A stretch of DNA of 38,964 nt from Nitrosomonas sp. (GTDB lineage Bacteria; Pseudomonadota; Gammaproteobacteria; Burkholderiales; Nitrosomonadaceae). Position 1 is the stretch's first letter; each line of letters opens with the position of its first letter. A program made the translations under genes and the position numbers. Shown here one piece after another: positions 16,624 through 25,191 of this stretch. The notes below the pieces were generated by a model. That model saw only the letters and a list, made by a program, of their open reading frames with translations, was not told the DNA's origin and made no database searches. The stretch spans positions 1-38,964 of the forward strand of contig NZ_JAKFWH010000013.1 in the NCBI RefSeq assembly GCF_021731985.1. Direction: 5' to 3'.

Positions 16624-18621
16624 TTATGCATTATAACCCGTGACAATCCGTAGGACTGTCAATCTTCTCGTAGTACCGGTGATTTTTTCACGCCAAGTAA
16701 TCGTCGGCGATGGCGCTTTCTCATCAAACCGATGGGATATCCACCCAGAAGGCGGCACCTCTCTGCCAACCACCAACTCTGGCTTGCAATTACTGTCTGG
16801 CATCGTCATCTCCAAACGCACATTTGCACTAGTCGCCAACACCTTGCATTGATCAACCAGCATTTCACACGCCTCGGCAAAATGCCAATTAAATTCAATA
16901 TCATGCTCCTTAGCACACTCCAGAGTATCTTCCACCAATACCATCCCTTCATCCTTGAGGAATTCAATCTTTCTGCGGTGAATAACCGGATCAGTCAAAC
17001 CGGTATAACCATCATGGCTGCCAACAAGACAATCTTTATGTTGATCGCTTTCCCAAATTTCACAGCAAACATTTGCCTTGCGCAACCACATAAAATTTCC
17101 GCCCGGTTCAGACTGATCAAGCCCATCTACCCTCACGGTATTGTGCGCTGAGGTACCTCGAAAATAATCCCGCCACTTCTTCTGGGTATGGAATGCATAA
17201 GTACCCGGATCTATCAGCAAGGCGCAACCTGCAACCGAAAGGGTGAAAGACAGTGCATCAGCATGGCCATGCGCAGCGATAGAAAGATAGCCAAGCGGCC
17301 CGGCATCGGCCACAATACGAACTTCACTGGAAGTGTCGAGTTTGCTACCCATGATGAAGTAACCGCCATCACGAAACTCCCGACGAGTTATCAATCTTTT
17401 ATCGTCCGATGCAATCGCATCGAATTGAAACTTTGCGGCATCTCCCAAAAGCCAGCGGCTCTTATCATCGAAGCACCGCGCCTTGATTTTAAAATCAGAT
17501 CGATTAAACAATACGGCACCGGTAGCAAGCAGTGAACGGTAAACATCCCAGTCTCGCTCTTTGCTCCAATCCACTATCAATGCACCGTCAGCATCTCCGA
17601 TCATGGGGACATTACCAGAAACATCCATAATGGATGCGATAAACTCAAGCATCCGTTCAATCCGAGTAAAAAAATTCTGAGTAAACTCAATACCATTTGC
17701 TCGACCTAGAATCCAACCAATAAGCATCATGTCAGTGACTTCATGCTGGTAATACACGGCCTGCTCACGATTAACTCCATCCGGCGCATTCTGTTTAACA
17801 GCCTCGATTTCAAGTTCATCGCGGGATTGTTGTAACCAGCGACTACTTTCATGCCAACAGGGCCAAGTTATTGCTGCGACAAACAAACCCATCAATTCAC
17901 CAAAGAGGTGGTTGTTGGCCGAAGAATGCCGTGAAAGAAAGCCAGCGATGAAATGGCTATGCTGGTAAATGCTATCCAGCCAACGACGTTTGAAACGCTG
18001 CCCATCATCTGTGGCAAATAAAAGACTGGTTTCACCGCCCAACAAATGCCAGGTAAATGACCAGTTGACGAGTCGTATGGCCGATTCAAGCGAACTAGTC
18101 CAATTTACTCCCAACGGATAAGGACATTGATCAAACCACGATTCGAGTAGTGATTGAATACCCTTCGCATAGCACATATCACCACTGAGATGATAGGCTT
18201 GCGCCAAAGTGGTTAGATGAAGATGTCGATTGGATTCCCATAGATACTTGATATCACCGACTATCCGTTCATCACGGTAATTTAGCGTTTTACCGAAGAC
18301 AAGCGGAGCATCAATACCCGTCTTGGGATCAAGATTCCATTTTGGTGGAAAACCTAATTGAACGTCAGCCAGGGCAAAAACATCAAAATACCCTGCTAAC
18401 ACACGATCAGCAGCAGCACAGTACGATTCAATACCCATACTACGGGGGAGCGGACTCAACCAAGGTTCTCCTAGGCGTGAGAGATCGGGTATCGGAGGTT
18501 GCTGGATCCAACGAACGCTTAGCGATTCCGCTTTGCCTTGGATGGCTTGACGTATACGATAACCAATCTCTGGCAATCCCATAGTACGCAATCGATTAAT
18601 TTTCCAAGCCAGATTATTCAT
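16624..18621 (-). CDS. Heparinase II/III-family (alginate-lyase-like) protein
   Basis: 665 residues from ATG 18621; a TTG at 18636 would add five residues. The N-terminal half is the (alpha/alpha) toroid (Hepar_II_III_N: WESNRHLHLTTLAQAYHLSGD, NWTSSLESAIRLVNW, SSANNHLFGELMGLF), and the C-terminal half is the Heparinase_II_III beta domain (AAHGHADALSFTLSVAG, LIDPGTYAFH, GTSAHNTVRVDG). No signal peptide is apparent, which is common for this family in EPS clusters. It probably cleaves or trims uronate-containing polymer, consistent with the neighbouring algD. It lies 57 bp upstream of algD, so the two are likely co-transcribed. Confidence 0.82.
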   Translation of the reverse strand: MNNLAWKINRLRTMGLPEIGYRIRQAIQGKAESLSVRWIQQPPIPDLSRLGEPWLSPLPRSMGIESYCAAADRVLAGYFDVFALADVQLGFPPKWNLDPKTGIDAPLVFGKTLNYRDERIVGDIKYLWESNRHLHLTTLAQAYHLSGDMCYAKGIQSLLESWFDQCPYPLGVNWTSSLESAIRLVNWSFTWHLLGGETSLLFATDDGQRFKRRWLDSIYQHSHFIAGFLSRHSSANNHLFGELMGLFVAAITWPCWHESSRWLQQSRDELEIEAVKQNAPDGVNREQAVYYQHEVTDMMLIGWILGRANGIEFTQNFFTRIERMLEFIASIMDVSGNVPMIGDADGALIVDWSKERDWDVYRSLLATGAVLFNRSDFKIKARCFDDKSRWLLGDAAKFQFDAIASDDKRLITRREFRDGGYFIMGSKLDTSSEVRIVADAGPLGYLSIAAHGHADALSFTLSVAGCALLIDPGTYAFHTQKKWRDYFRGTSAHNTVRVDGLDQSEPGGNFMWLRKANVCCEIWESDQHKDCLVGSHDGYTGLTDPVIHRRKIEFLKDEGMVLVEDTLECAKEHDIEFNWHFAEACEMLVDQCKVLATSANVRLEMTMPDSNCKPELVVGREVPPSGWISHRFDEKAPSPTITWREKITGTTRRLTVLRIVTGYNA

Positions 18622-18720
18622 AGCTGACAAAAACAACTATCACCGTACCTTTGCTGTTGGCTGAGTGTAAATAAAAAATTGGTTTGAAAAAACATTAATA
18701 AAAATCCATGCATTTAAGGT

Positions 18721-18748
18721 AACTGCAGAAACATTGTCTACTGCAGTT
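18721..18748. other. Short inverted repeat between amidotransferase and lyase genes
   Basis: AACTGCAG/CTGCAGTT arms with a 12-base spacer lie in the 154-bp gap downstream of the amidotransferase stop. There is no U-tract, so it is not a convincing terminator; it could be an operator or an attenuating hairpin. Confidence 0.3.
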
Positions 18749-18775
18749 TCGCAATTGCCTTATCCGGAAACAACA

Positions 18776-20647
18776 TTATTTCAGATATTGGCGATGCCAG
18801 ATTTCGAGATTAAGCATGCTCCAAAGCAGCTTTTCGTGGTTTTGACGGCCTGCCACATGATCAGCCAAAACTTTCTCGAGCATAACTGGTTGATAATACT
18901 CTCTGGTAAAAGATGTGGAACCAGTCAAGTGTTCATAAAGATAATCACGCATGGGGCCTTGAAACCATTCGTTGACTGGCACACGAAAACCCACCTTAGG
19001 GCGCTGAAGAATAGCTGTTGGAAGCAAACGTTTCATCGCTTCGCGCAGTATCCATTTAGTTGTATGGCCGCGTACCCGATACTTGTCTGGCAGATTTGAT
19101 ATAAACGCGGCCAGTTCATGATCCATAAACGGCATACGTGCCTCCAGGGAAGCAGCCATAGTCATTCGATCACCTCGTTCTAACAAGTTATCAGGTAACC
19201 AGCTCGACTGATCGAAATAAAGAATGCGGCGCAAAGCGCTATTTTCTGGAGATGAGTCAAACTGCACGCCAGCTTTACAACTAATAGGCTGAGACAATGC
19301 CACCAGATCCCTGCGTTCAGTGTCTGATAGCGCACCAAACCAACGCGGCATCCGTTCTTCGAATTGCTCCAATCCCAAATTAACAATTGCTGTCTTGGTT
19401 CGCCGGAATCGATACGGCAATGTCTGCACCAAGGGCTCTAGAATACCATGACGCACAAAACCAGGTATTGCCTGATACAAACTTGCATAGCGCTCATAAA
19501 CATGCTTTGGATACCCCCCCAGGAATTCATCTGCTCCTTCGCCAGTCAGTACCATTTTGACTGTTCGCCTTGCTTCTTTTGCCAAAAGATAGATTGGGAT
19601 ATCTGATGGCTCGGCTACCGGCGCATCACGAAAACGCACCAAGGCTGGCAGGTGTTGCATGAGATGTTCTTGGGATACAACCAGTTCGTGATGATCAGTC
19701 TTGAATTGTTCAGCGATAGTCTTGGCGTAGCCCAACTCACTATATCCCGCTTCAGAGAAACCCACGGAGAAAGTTTTAATCGGTTGTACGGAATGCCGGG
19801 ACATAAGACCAACCACTGCCGAAGAATCAATGCCTCCGGATAAAAATGCTCCGAACGGCACATCGGCGATCATGCGGATCTTCACTGCTTCATCGAGTTT
19901 ATCGAGAAAGACACCAATTGGATCATCAGGTAGCGGTGTATCGACAGAAATCTCTCGATCTGGGGGTTGGTAATAGCACCTTTCGGTTAATATCCCTCTT
20001 TCCCAGACCGCATAACAACCCGGCATAAGCTTACGGATACCACGAAATAATGTGGCTGGAGCAGGAACATAGCGATAAGCGAGGTAATCCCAAACTGATG
20101 TTGTGTCAACCTCGGCGTTGATTCCCGGAAACGCCAGAATAGATTTTATTTCAGAAGCGAATGCCAAAACCCCATTAACTTCGCAAAGAAACAGAGGTTT
20201 CTTACCAAAACGATCACGGGCTAGAAACAAGCGTTCATTGCGACTATCCCAAATAACGAAGGCAAACATGCCACGAAAATATTCAACACAACGCTCACCC
20301 CATTGTTCATAGGCATGAACAATGGTTTCAGTGTCGGAAGCAGTAACGAAATGATGACCCAGCGCAATTAACTCGTCGCGCAATGCGTGAAAGTTATATA
20401 TCTCGCCATTAAAAATTATCTGGACATTGTCATCTTCGTTCCCCATAGGCTGATGGCCGGTAGAAAGATCAATAATAGAAAGACGGCGATGCGCTAAGCC
20501 AATCTGGTAGCGGCTATCACGTGTAGTCGCTTCGAAAAATCCATCATCATCCGGCCCTCGATGTGTAATAGTAGCCGACATACTCCGCAAAACGGCACTG
20601 GAATTAATATTTTTGAGTGGCCCTACAAAGCCAGCGATACCACACAT
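18776..20647 (-). CDS. Asparagine-synthase-like glutamine amidotransferase (exosortase-cluster type)
   Basis: 623 residues. The mature N-terminal nucleophile is Cys2 (MCGIAGFVG), with THRGPDDDG, LAHRRLSIIDLS and FNGEIYNF defining the class II glutaminase domain. The synthetase domain has the PP-loop FLSGGIDSSAVVG (about residue 265) and LTGEGADEFLGGYPKH. The arrangement is that of AsnB, but such genes are regularly found in exosortase/EPS loci, where they are thought to amidate or transfer amino groups onto sugar acids, so true asparagine synthesis is doubtful. A GAAGG ribosome site sits seven bases before the ATG, and the GT4 gene upstream is 36 bp away. Confidence 0.87.
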   Translation of the reverse strand: MCGIAGFVGPLKNINSSAVLRSMSATITHRGPDDDGFFEATTRDSRYQIGLAHRRLSIIDLSTGHQPMGNEDDNVQIIFNGEIYNFHALRDELIALGHHFVTASDTETIVHAYEQWGERCVEYFRGMFAFVIWDSRNERLFLARDRFGKKPLFLCEVNGVLAFASEIKSILAFPGINAEVDTTSVWDYLAYRYVPAPATLFRGIRKLMPGCYAVWERGILTERCYYQPPDREISVDTPLPDDPIGVFLDKLDEAVKIRMIADVPFGAFLSGGIDSSAVVGLMSRHSVQPIKTFSVGFSEAGYSELGYAKTIAEQFKTDHHELVVSQEHLMQHLPALVRFRDAPVAEPSDIPIYLLAKEARRTVKMVLTGEGADEFLGGYPKHVYERYASLYQAIPGFVRHGILEPLVQTLPYRFRRTKTAIVNLGLEQFEERMPRWFGALSDTERRDLVALSQPISCKAGVQFDSSPENSALRRILYFDQSSWLPDNLLERGDRMTMAASLEARMPFMDHELAAFISNLPDKYRVRGHTTKWILREAMKRLLPTAILQRPKVGFRVPVNEWFQGPMRDYLYEHLTGSTSFTREYYQPVMLEKVLADHVAGRQNHEKLLWSMLNLEIWHRQYLK

Positions 20648-20683
20648 TGAAGTACCTTCGCCTTAAAAAGCAGGAAATTGCTC

Positions 20684-21772
20684 TTAGTTAATGAGATTAT
20701 GATATAACTTTCGAAAATCGTCCGCCAGCCTAGCAACTGTATAATAATTTTCAACCCGCTGCCTGCAAGCTTCCCCCATACGGCAAATTAATGCTCTATC
20801 ATTATCAAGTCGTTCGATGGCCTCAGCCAGCGCTTCCGGATTCCGAGAGGGAACAAAAACACCATGAATACCATCTTCCATGACATCAGGGATGGCTCCA
20901 ACTGGACTAACCACGGGTGGTGTACGAGCAGCCATACTTTCCAACAAGGCGTAGGGCAAACCTTCCCAATGATAAGTAGGAAAGACAAACAAATCAGCAT
21001 CCTCCCATATTTGATCTTTATCTACACCAAATACAGCACCAGCAAAGCGAACATTATCGTTAAGATCAAGGTCATTTACACGAGCACGCAACCTACCCTC
21101 TTCCGGACCGGTACCAGCAAGAACCAGTTGAATATTTTTACCGCGATTACGCACGATCCCTAATGCCTCGATAATTTCGAAAATACCTTTACTTATCGCC
21201 AAACGACCAACGTAAACTAATTTTAATGATTTATTTTGAGTGGGAGGAGTTTTCTTCCATTGTGGATCTGCACACAATTCTATGGCGTTTGGAATAACCT
21301 CCAGCTGTAATCCTGGTGCAAAATCTCGATAAGCGGCAAGCTCTTCTTGCGAAAGTAACACGATAGCATCAGCAGTATGTAATGATAATCTCAGGAATTT
21401 AGTTAACAACTTGTTACTTTTAAAAAGATCTTGCGGCAATGCGCCACCATGTACCTGATATACAACTTTCTTTACCGCAATTCGTGCAATGATTAAATAT
21501 ACGATATCTCGCCAGTAGCTCTTAGATTCAAGCGAAGTGTTCAAATGGATAATTTGGGGTTTTTCCTGAATCAATTGCCCAAGAAATTGGATCGGGCTAA
21601 AAAAAAGACGAACTAACTTGGTAGCTGCTGACTCTTTCCGGCCTTCGCTTCCCACCTGAAAATGCAGCAATTTAAATTCATCAGCAAGAGGCGACTGAAA
21701 TAGTTGATTCAGATGCGTGCTAACACCACTAACAGCTATCGGAGAAGGTCCAAGTAACATTATTGTAATCAT
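20684..21772 (-). CDS. Glycosyltransferase family 4
   Basis: 362-residue GT-B enzyme. N-terminal LLGPSPIAVSGVSTHLNQL is the acceptor-side glycine loop, KLVYVGRLAISKGIFEIIEAL opens the donor domain, and DLFVFPTYHWEGLPYALLESMAARTPPVVSPVGAIPDV is the classic E-x7-E nucleotide-sugar site. Predicted cytoplasmic, adding a sugar to the EPS repeat. The start ATG is immediately preceded by three tandem heptamers instead of a clear ribosome site (see separate entry). It is the first gene after the 0.6-kb MITE-bearing gap, so it probably begins its own transcript. Confidence 0.87.
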   Translation of the reverse strand: MITIMLLGPSPIAVSGVSTHLNQLFQSPLADEFKLLHFQVGSEGRKESAATKLVRLFFSPIQFLGQLIQEKPQIIHLNTSLESKSYWRDIVYLIIARIAVKKVVYQVHGGALPQDLFKSNKLLTKFLRLSLHTADAIVLLSQEELAAYRDFAPGLQLEVIPNAIELCADPQWKKTPPTQNKSLKLVYVGRLAISKGIFEIIEALGIVRNRGKNIQLVLAGTGPEEGRLRARVNDLDLNDNVRFAGAVFGVDKDQIWEDADLFVFPTYHWEGLPYALLESMAARTPPVVSPVGAIPDVMEDGIHGVFVPSRNPEALAEAIERLDNDRALICRMGEACRQRVENYYTVARLADDFRKLYHNLIN

Positions 21773-21792
21773 TCTTAATTCTTAATTCTTAA
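21772..21792 (-). repeat. Three tandem heptamers abutting a start codon
   Basis: On the minus strand TTAAGAA is repeated three times, ending exactly at the ATG of the GT4 gene. The repeated AAGA may serve as a weak ribosome site. Copy-number change would alter leader length, but not the frame. Confidence 0.6.
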
Positions 21793-21943
21793 TTTTAATC
21801 AACCCGGGAATATTCTATGCCCGCTCAGTACTATCAATATTAACTCCACTTCAAAGTGCTAGCGATTATAGCAATATACTGAGTCGATATTTATACTCAA
21901 ACCGAAGGCTCAGGAAAACAAAGTGTTGCTCAAAAACTTGATA

Positions 21944-22063
21944 TCAGCAACAAAAAGTTATCACCTCCATTTCTCTGTTTTCATGCTTAATCTCAAAAAG
22001 CCGAAGCTCATCGATTCCGAATTGATTAGAAAATAGCCTAATTGGCTCAATTTTTCGATTCAT
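21944..22063 (-). CDS. Small hypothetical ORF (39 residues)
   Basis: ATG 22063 to TGA 21944, preceded by AAGG eight bases upstream. The peptide (starts MNRKIEPIRLFSNQFGIDEL) is acidic-basic mixed with no membrane segment or known motif. It lies between the fold-back MITE and the GT4 gene. It could be a decayed gene end or a chance frame; no function can be offered. Confidence 0.25.
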   Translation of the reverse strand: MNRKIEPIRLFSNQFGIDELRLFEIKHENREMEVITFCC

Positions 22064-22080
22064 CGGTGTTGCCTTACTTT

Positions 22081-22249
22081 ACTAGGAGGCTGTCCGAGAA
22101 TAGAGCGATCTACTGCAGAAAAGCTATTTTGAGACAGATTTTTCGATTATTTGAGGCGAATAGTTATTCTATTTAACGAGAATAATCGGAAAATATGACC
22201 AAAATAGCTTTCCCTCGCTACGATCACTATTCTTGGACAGCCTCCTAGT
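22081..22249. mobile_element. Fold-back MITE, 169 bp
   Basis: Termini ACTAGGAGGCTGTCC at both ends in inverted orientation (only one mismatch over the first 22 bases), and the arms continue to match imperfectly to the centre (AGCTATTTTG and CGATTATT blocks on both sides), so the whole element is nearly one hairpin. It has no coding capacity. The parent transposon is not in the window. It sits in the 589-bp gap between the Wzx gene and the GT4 gene; apart from it and a 39-codon ORF, the gap shows nothing. Confidence 0.75.
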
Positions 22250-22361
22250 GCCTGCTTACTTAAAATAGCATACAGAATTTTAAATAAAGCTTATTAGTTG
22301 CTTAGTAAACTATCGTTTTTTTAAATTGCTTGCCCGACCTTTGAAAATTGGGCTTCCGAAT

Positions 22362-23891
22362 TCAATTCCGTATTTTTTCCAAAACGGATTCGAGTTTTCT
22401 GTTGAGAAAAGCGCGCTCCTCCACATTTAGTCCAAGGAAATATATTGAAAATATTGTGCTACTAAAAGCTCCCATGCATACTAAAAAAAGACGCAACAAA
22501 CCTTCGTCAAAGTTTAATAATACAATTATTGGTAAAATGACACTCACGAGAACAACTTTGAATCCGGGCAATACAACGACGCGAAAATATTTCGCGGTAG
22601 AAAAATCAATCATTCTATTTAGAAACTCAAGTCGTAGTCCAAGCAAAATCAACGAGCACAAAATAGAAAGACAAAATACAGAATAATCTGGAAATCCCAA
22701 TTCCAGTAAAATCCAGAAAGCTACAAAGGTTCCAAGTACAAAGGAACTGGCAATCATTTGGTACTTCTTGATGTCACCAGTTGCCATGATTGCGTGATAC
22801 ATTGGATTTGCTGATGTACAAATCATTGCATCGACAAGAATAAGTTTCAGAAATAACGATGTCTCGGCTGGGGGGGAACTTAACCATAACTTCAGAAGCA
22901 GGTCGGTTTCCAAAAATACTGGAAACGCCAACAAAAACAGCAGAAAAAAAGTAATTTTACAAGCAGACAGAATCAGCAACTTCTCTTGCTCAATTTCACC
23001 TGAGGAATATGTTTTCGTAATCTGCGGAGCCGATGCGATCTGAAAACTATTGACAAATTCTTGGATAGAACCGGATGCAATCATGGCGACACCACGTGCC
23101 GCATTGATCGCTGGGCCAAAAAACACATTTAACAAAATATTAGAACCATGAACACTCAAAGCTGAGGCGATATGTGCGGACAAGTTCCACCCCACAAAAC
23201 TGGTCATCACCTTGATTTTTGAGCCAGAAATTTTCAAGGAGAATCGGCACTCTGGAAAAATTCTCCAGCATAGTATTGCATATATTAGTGCCACGATGAC
23301 AGTTGCGCATAGATTTAGAACACCGTAAAGCATTAGTTTGTCCGCATCAACGGTCACCAGGATGAAAACATTAGCGAGTTTAAACCCGACATCCAGGATG
23401 CTCACGTATGCGTAAAGCCCCATCCGTTCTTGGGCAAAGATGGCCGCCATATATGGAACCTGAATTACAGTAACCATAAACGCAATGACCGAACATTGAA
23501 AAACCCAGTGGGCTGCGTTCAAGCGATCCTCTGGAATTGTGAGTATATTATTCAAAAGCCATAAGCCTATGGTTTCAGCAAGAATAAATATGATCACCGC
23601 GATAGCTATATGTATCAATTGGGCCGTGCTAAATACATTCCTAACTTCTTCTTGTCGCCCTCTTCCGAGTTCAAATGATAAAAAACGTTGCGTTGCTGAG
23701 GCCATGGAGCCGTTCAGGAATGAAAGCATCGTAACAACTCCGGCAACCACATTGTGAATTCCGTAATCCTCAATACCTAGTTCGGAAAGTACTAGTCGGG
23801 AGGTATAAAGCGAGACACCGAGAACCAAGATGAGTCGAAAATACAGAAAAAGCGTATTTTTAACGAGTTTTCCAGGATTTGAATGCGACAT
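22362..23891 (-). CDS. Wzx-type polysaccharide flippase
   Basis: A 509-residue polytopic membrane protein of the MOP/PST superfamily with about 12-14 predicted helices. The N-terminal region LVKNTLFLYFRLILVLGVSLYTSRLVL resembles Wzx proteins, and ATQRFLSFELGRG plus NLSAHIASALSVHGSNILLNVFFG are typical of the oligosaccharide flippase family. It would flip undecaprenyl-linked repeat units to the periplasm for polymerisation. The start lies six bases after the CapA-like stop, which implies translational coupling. Length is at the long end of the usual range. Confidence 0.85.
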   Translation of the reverse strand: MSHSNPGKLVKNTLFLYFRLILVLGVSLYTSRLVLSELGIEDYGIHNVVAGVVTMLSFLNGSMASATQRFLSFELGRGRQEEVRNVFSTAQLIHIAIAVIIFILAETIGLWLLNNILTIPEDRLNAAHWVFQCSVIAFMVTVIQVPYMAAIFAQERMGLYAYVSILDVGFKLANVFILVTVDADKLMLYGVLNLCATVIVALIYAILCWRIFPECRFSLKISGSKIKVMTSFVGWNLSAHIASALSVHGSNILLNVFFGPAINAARGVAMIASGSIQEFVNSFQIASAPQITKTYSSGEIEQEKLLILSACKITFFLLFLLAFPVFLETDLLLKLWLSSPPAETSLFLKLILVDAMICTSANPMYHAIMATGDIKKYQMIASSFVLGTFVAFWILLELGFPDYSVFCLSILCSLILLGLRLEFLNRMIDFSTAKYFRVVVLPGFKVVLVSVILPIIVLLNFDEGLLRLFLVCMGAFSSTIFSIYFLGLNVEERAFLNRKLESVLEKIRN

Positions 23892-23897
23892 GGCTTT

Positions 23898-25133
23898 TTA
23901 CAAACTGAAGGTATAATTGACTTGTGGGCTTACACTTCCAGTCACACCGCCAAAACGGTTTACAACTGCCTCGTTTTCAACGAGCAGTCGTTCGCGAGCG
24001 ACCGTATTTTTCTCATTAGCAATTAATTCAGAAACAGGATGAACTGAAGCGAACCCATCTGGCTCTAGGATTGTTTTAACAACATTGTATGTAATCCGAG
24101 TAATTTTTTTCTCGCTAGTGGATATAAACATATCCAGCACAATCCCGTACTCAGAGAAGGAATTTGGAATAAACCAGCCGGTATGTGGAGTGAAACAAAA
24201 ATTTCCGAGTGCATATACCCCAATGCAACTGTTGCCAAATTTCTCACATCGCAATGGCGTATGTGCGTGATTCGCTATAATTGCATCCACCCCAGCGCGC
24301 GACATCCATTGCATCGTCCATTTGTGGTACTCACCCGGAGCAGGATTATATTGACCGCCTAAATGCGGTAACAAAATCACGAAGTCCGCCAAATTCTTGG
24401 CGCGTTGAATTTTCTCTTTGGCCCGTGCCACGAAGTAGTGATTTTCCGGTAAATTGATCTCGTCGGGGTTAACATTGTCAGTCACGAAATTTGGAACACT
24501 CCGATTCGTTCTGCCGAACAGGGCAGATAGAGCCAATTTAACCCTTATAGGCAGAATCGCTGCGATTAGACTTCTTAAAGAATATTTTTGTAAATTCTCG
24601 ATTGCCCGTCTCGGCTGTCTTCTTAATAAATCAACGCGCCAAGTTTCTTCGTCCGAAAGGGCCTCGCCATAATATTCTGAATTTGTCCCATAGGTAAAAC
24701 TCAACAATGCGATTTTGATACCGCTGATTTCTTTTATGAATATTTGTTCGCTTGATTCTCTCGTTGCATAGGTACCCGTGTGGCCGAACCCTCGGGATTG
24801 CAGATTTTCGAGTGTGCGTTGCACGCCGGGCACCCCCCTGTCCAAGCAATGATTATTTGCAGTAGAGAGAAAATCTATCCCCGCATTTTTCAGTGCATCC
24901 AAAAAAGTTTCCGGGGTGTTGAAACGTGAAGACTCAGAAGTGTACTCTAACGAACTGCCAGCAATAGGCGTTTCCAGGTTTCCTATAACATAATCGGATT
25001 CTGCAAAAAACTCTGTAACTGCAGTGAATGTCTGATCATAGGCAAATTCGCCATGACGTGACCATGCTACAGCATTCTGTTCGCGCTGGCACATGATATC
25101 CCCAACAAAAGTCAGTCTTATCTCATCTTTCAT
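23898..25133 (-). CDS. CapA/PgsA-like metallophosphatase-fold protein
   Basis: 411 residues of the PGA_cap family. Metal-ligand motifs are visible in order: FVGDIM (residues 8-14), VIGNLETPI (about 48-56), TANNHCLDRGV (about 88-98), and HLGG with IIANHAHTP (about 260-285). CapA homologues take part in poly-gamma-glutamate capsule assembly, but many copies sit in polysaccharide loci, where their role is unclear. There is no signal peptide or N-terminal anchor, unlike Bacillus CapA, so it should act in the cytoplasm. It is coupled to the flippase downstream and follows the PP-loop gene by 58 bp. Confidence 0.8.
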   Translation of the reverse strand: MKDEIRLTFVGDIMCQREQNAVAWSRHGEFAYDQTFTAVTEFFAESDYVIGNLETPIAGSSLEYTSESSRFNTPETFLDALKNAGIDFLSTANNHCLDRGVPGVQRTLENLQSRGFGHTGTYATRESSEQIFIKEISGIKIALLSFTYGTNSEYYGEALSDEETWRVDLLRRQPRRAIENLQKYSLRSLIAAILPIRVKLALSALFGRTNRSVPNFVTDNVNPDEINLPENHYFVARAKEKIQRAKNLADFVILLPHLGGQYNPAPGEYHKWTMQWMSRAGVDAIIANHAHTPLRCEKFGNSCIGVYALGNFCFTPHTGWFIPNSFSEYGIVLDMFISTSEKKITRITYNVVKTILEPDGFASVHPVSELIANEKNTVARERLLVENEAVVNRFGGVTGSVSPQVNYTFSL

Positions 25134-25191
25134 ATATCACCAGCCATCCGATGCCAGTATTTCTTAATTTTAACCGTACCCATTTTTAAAC

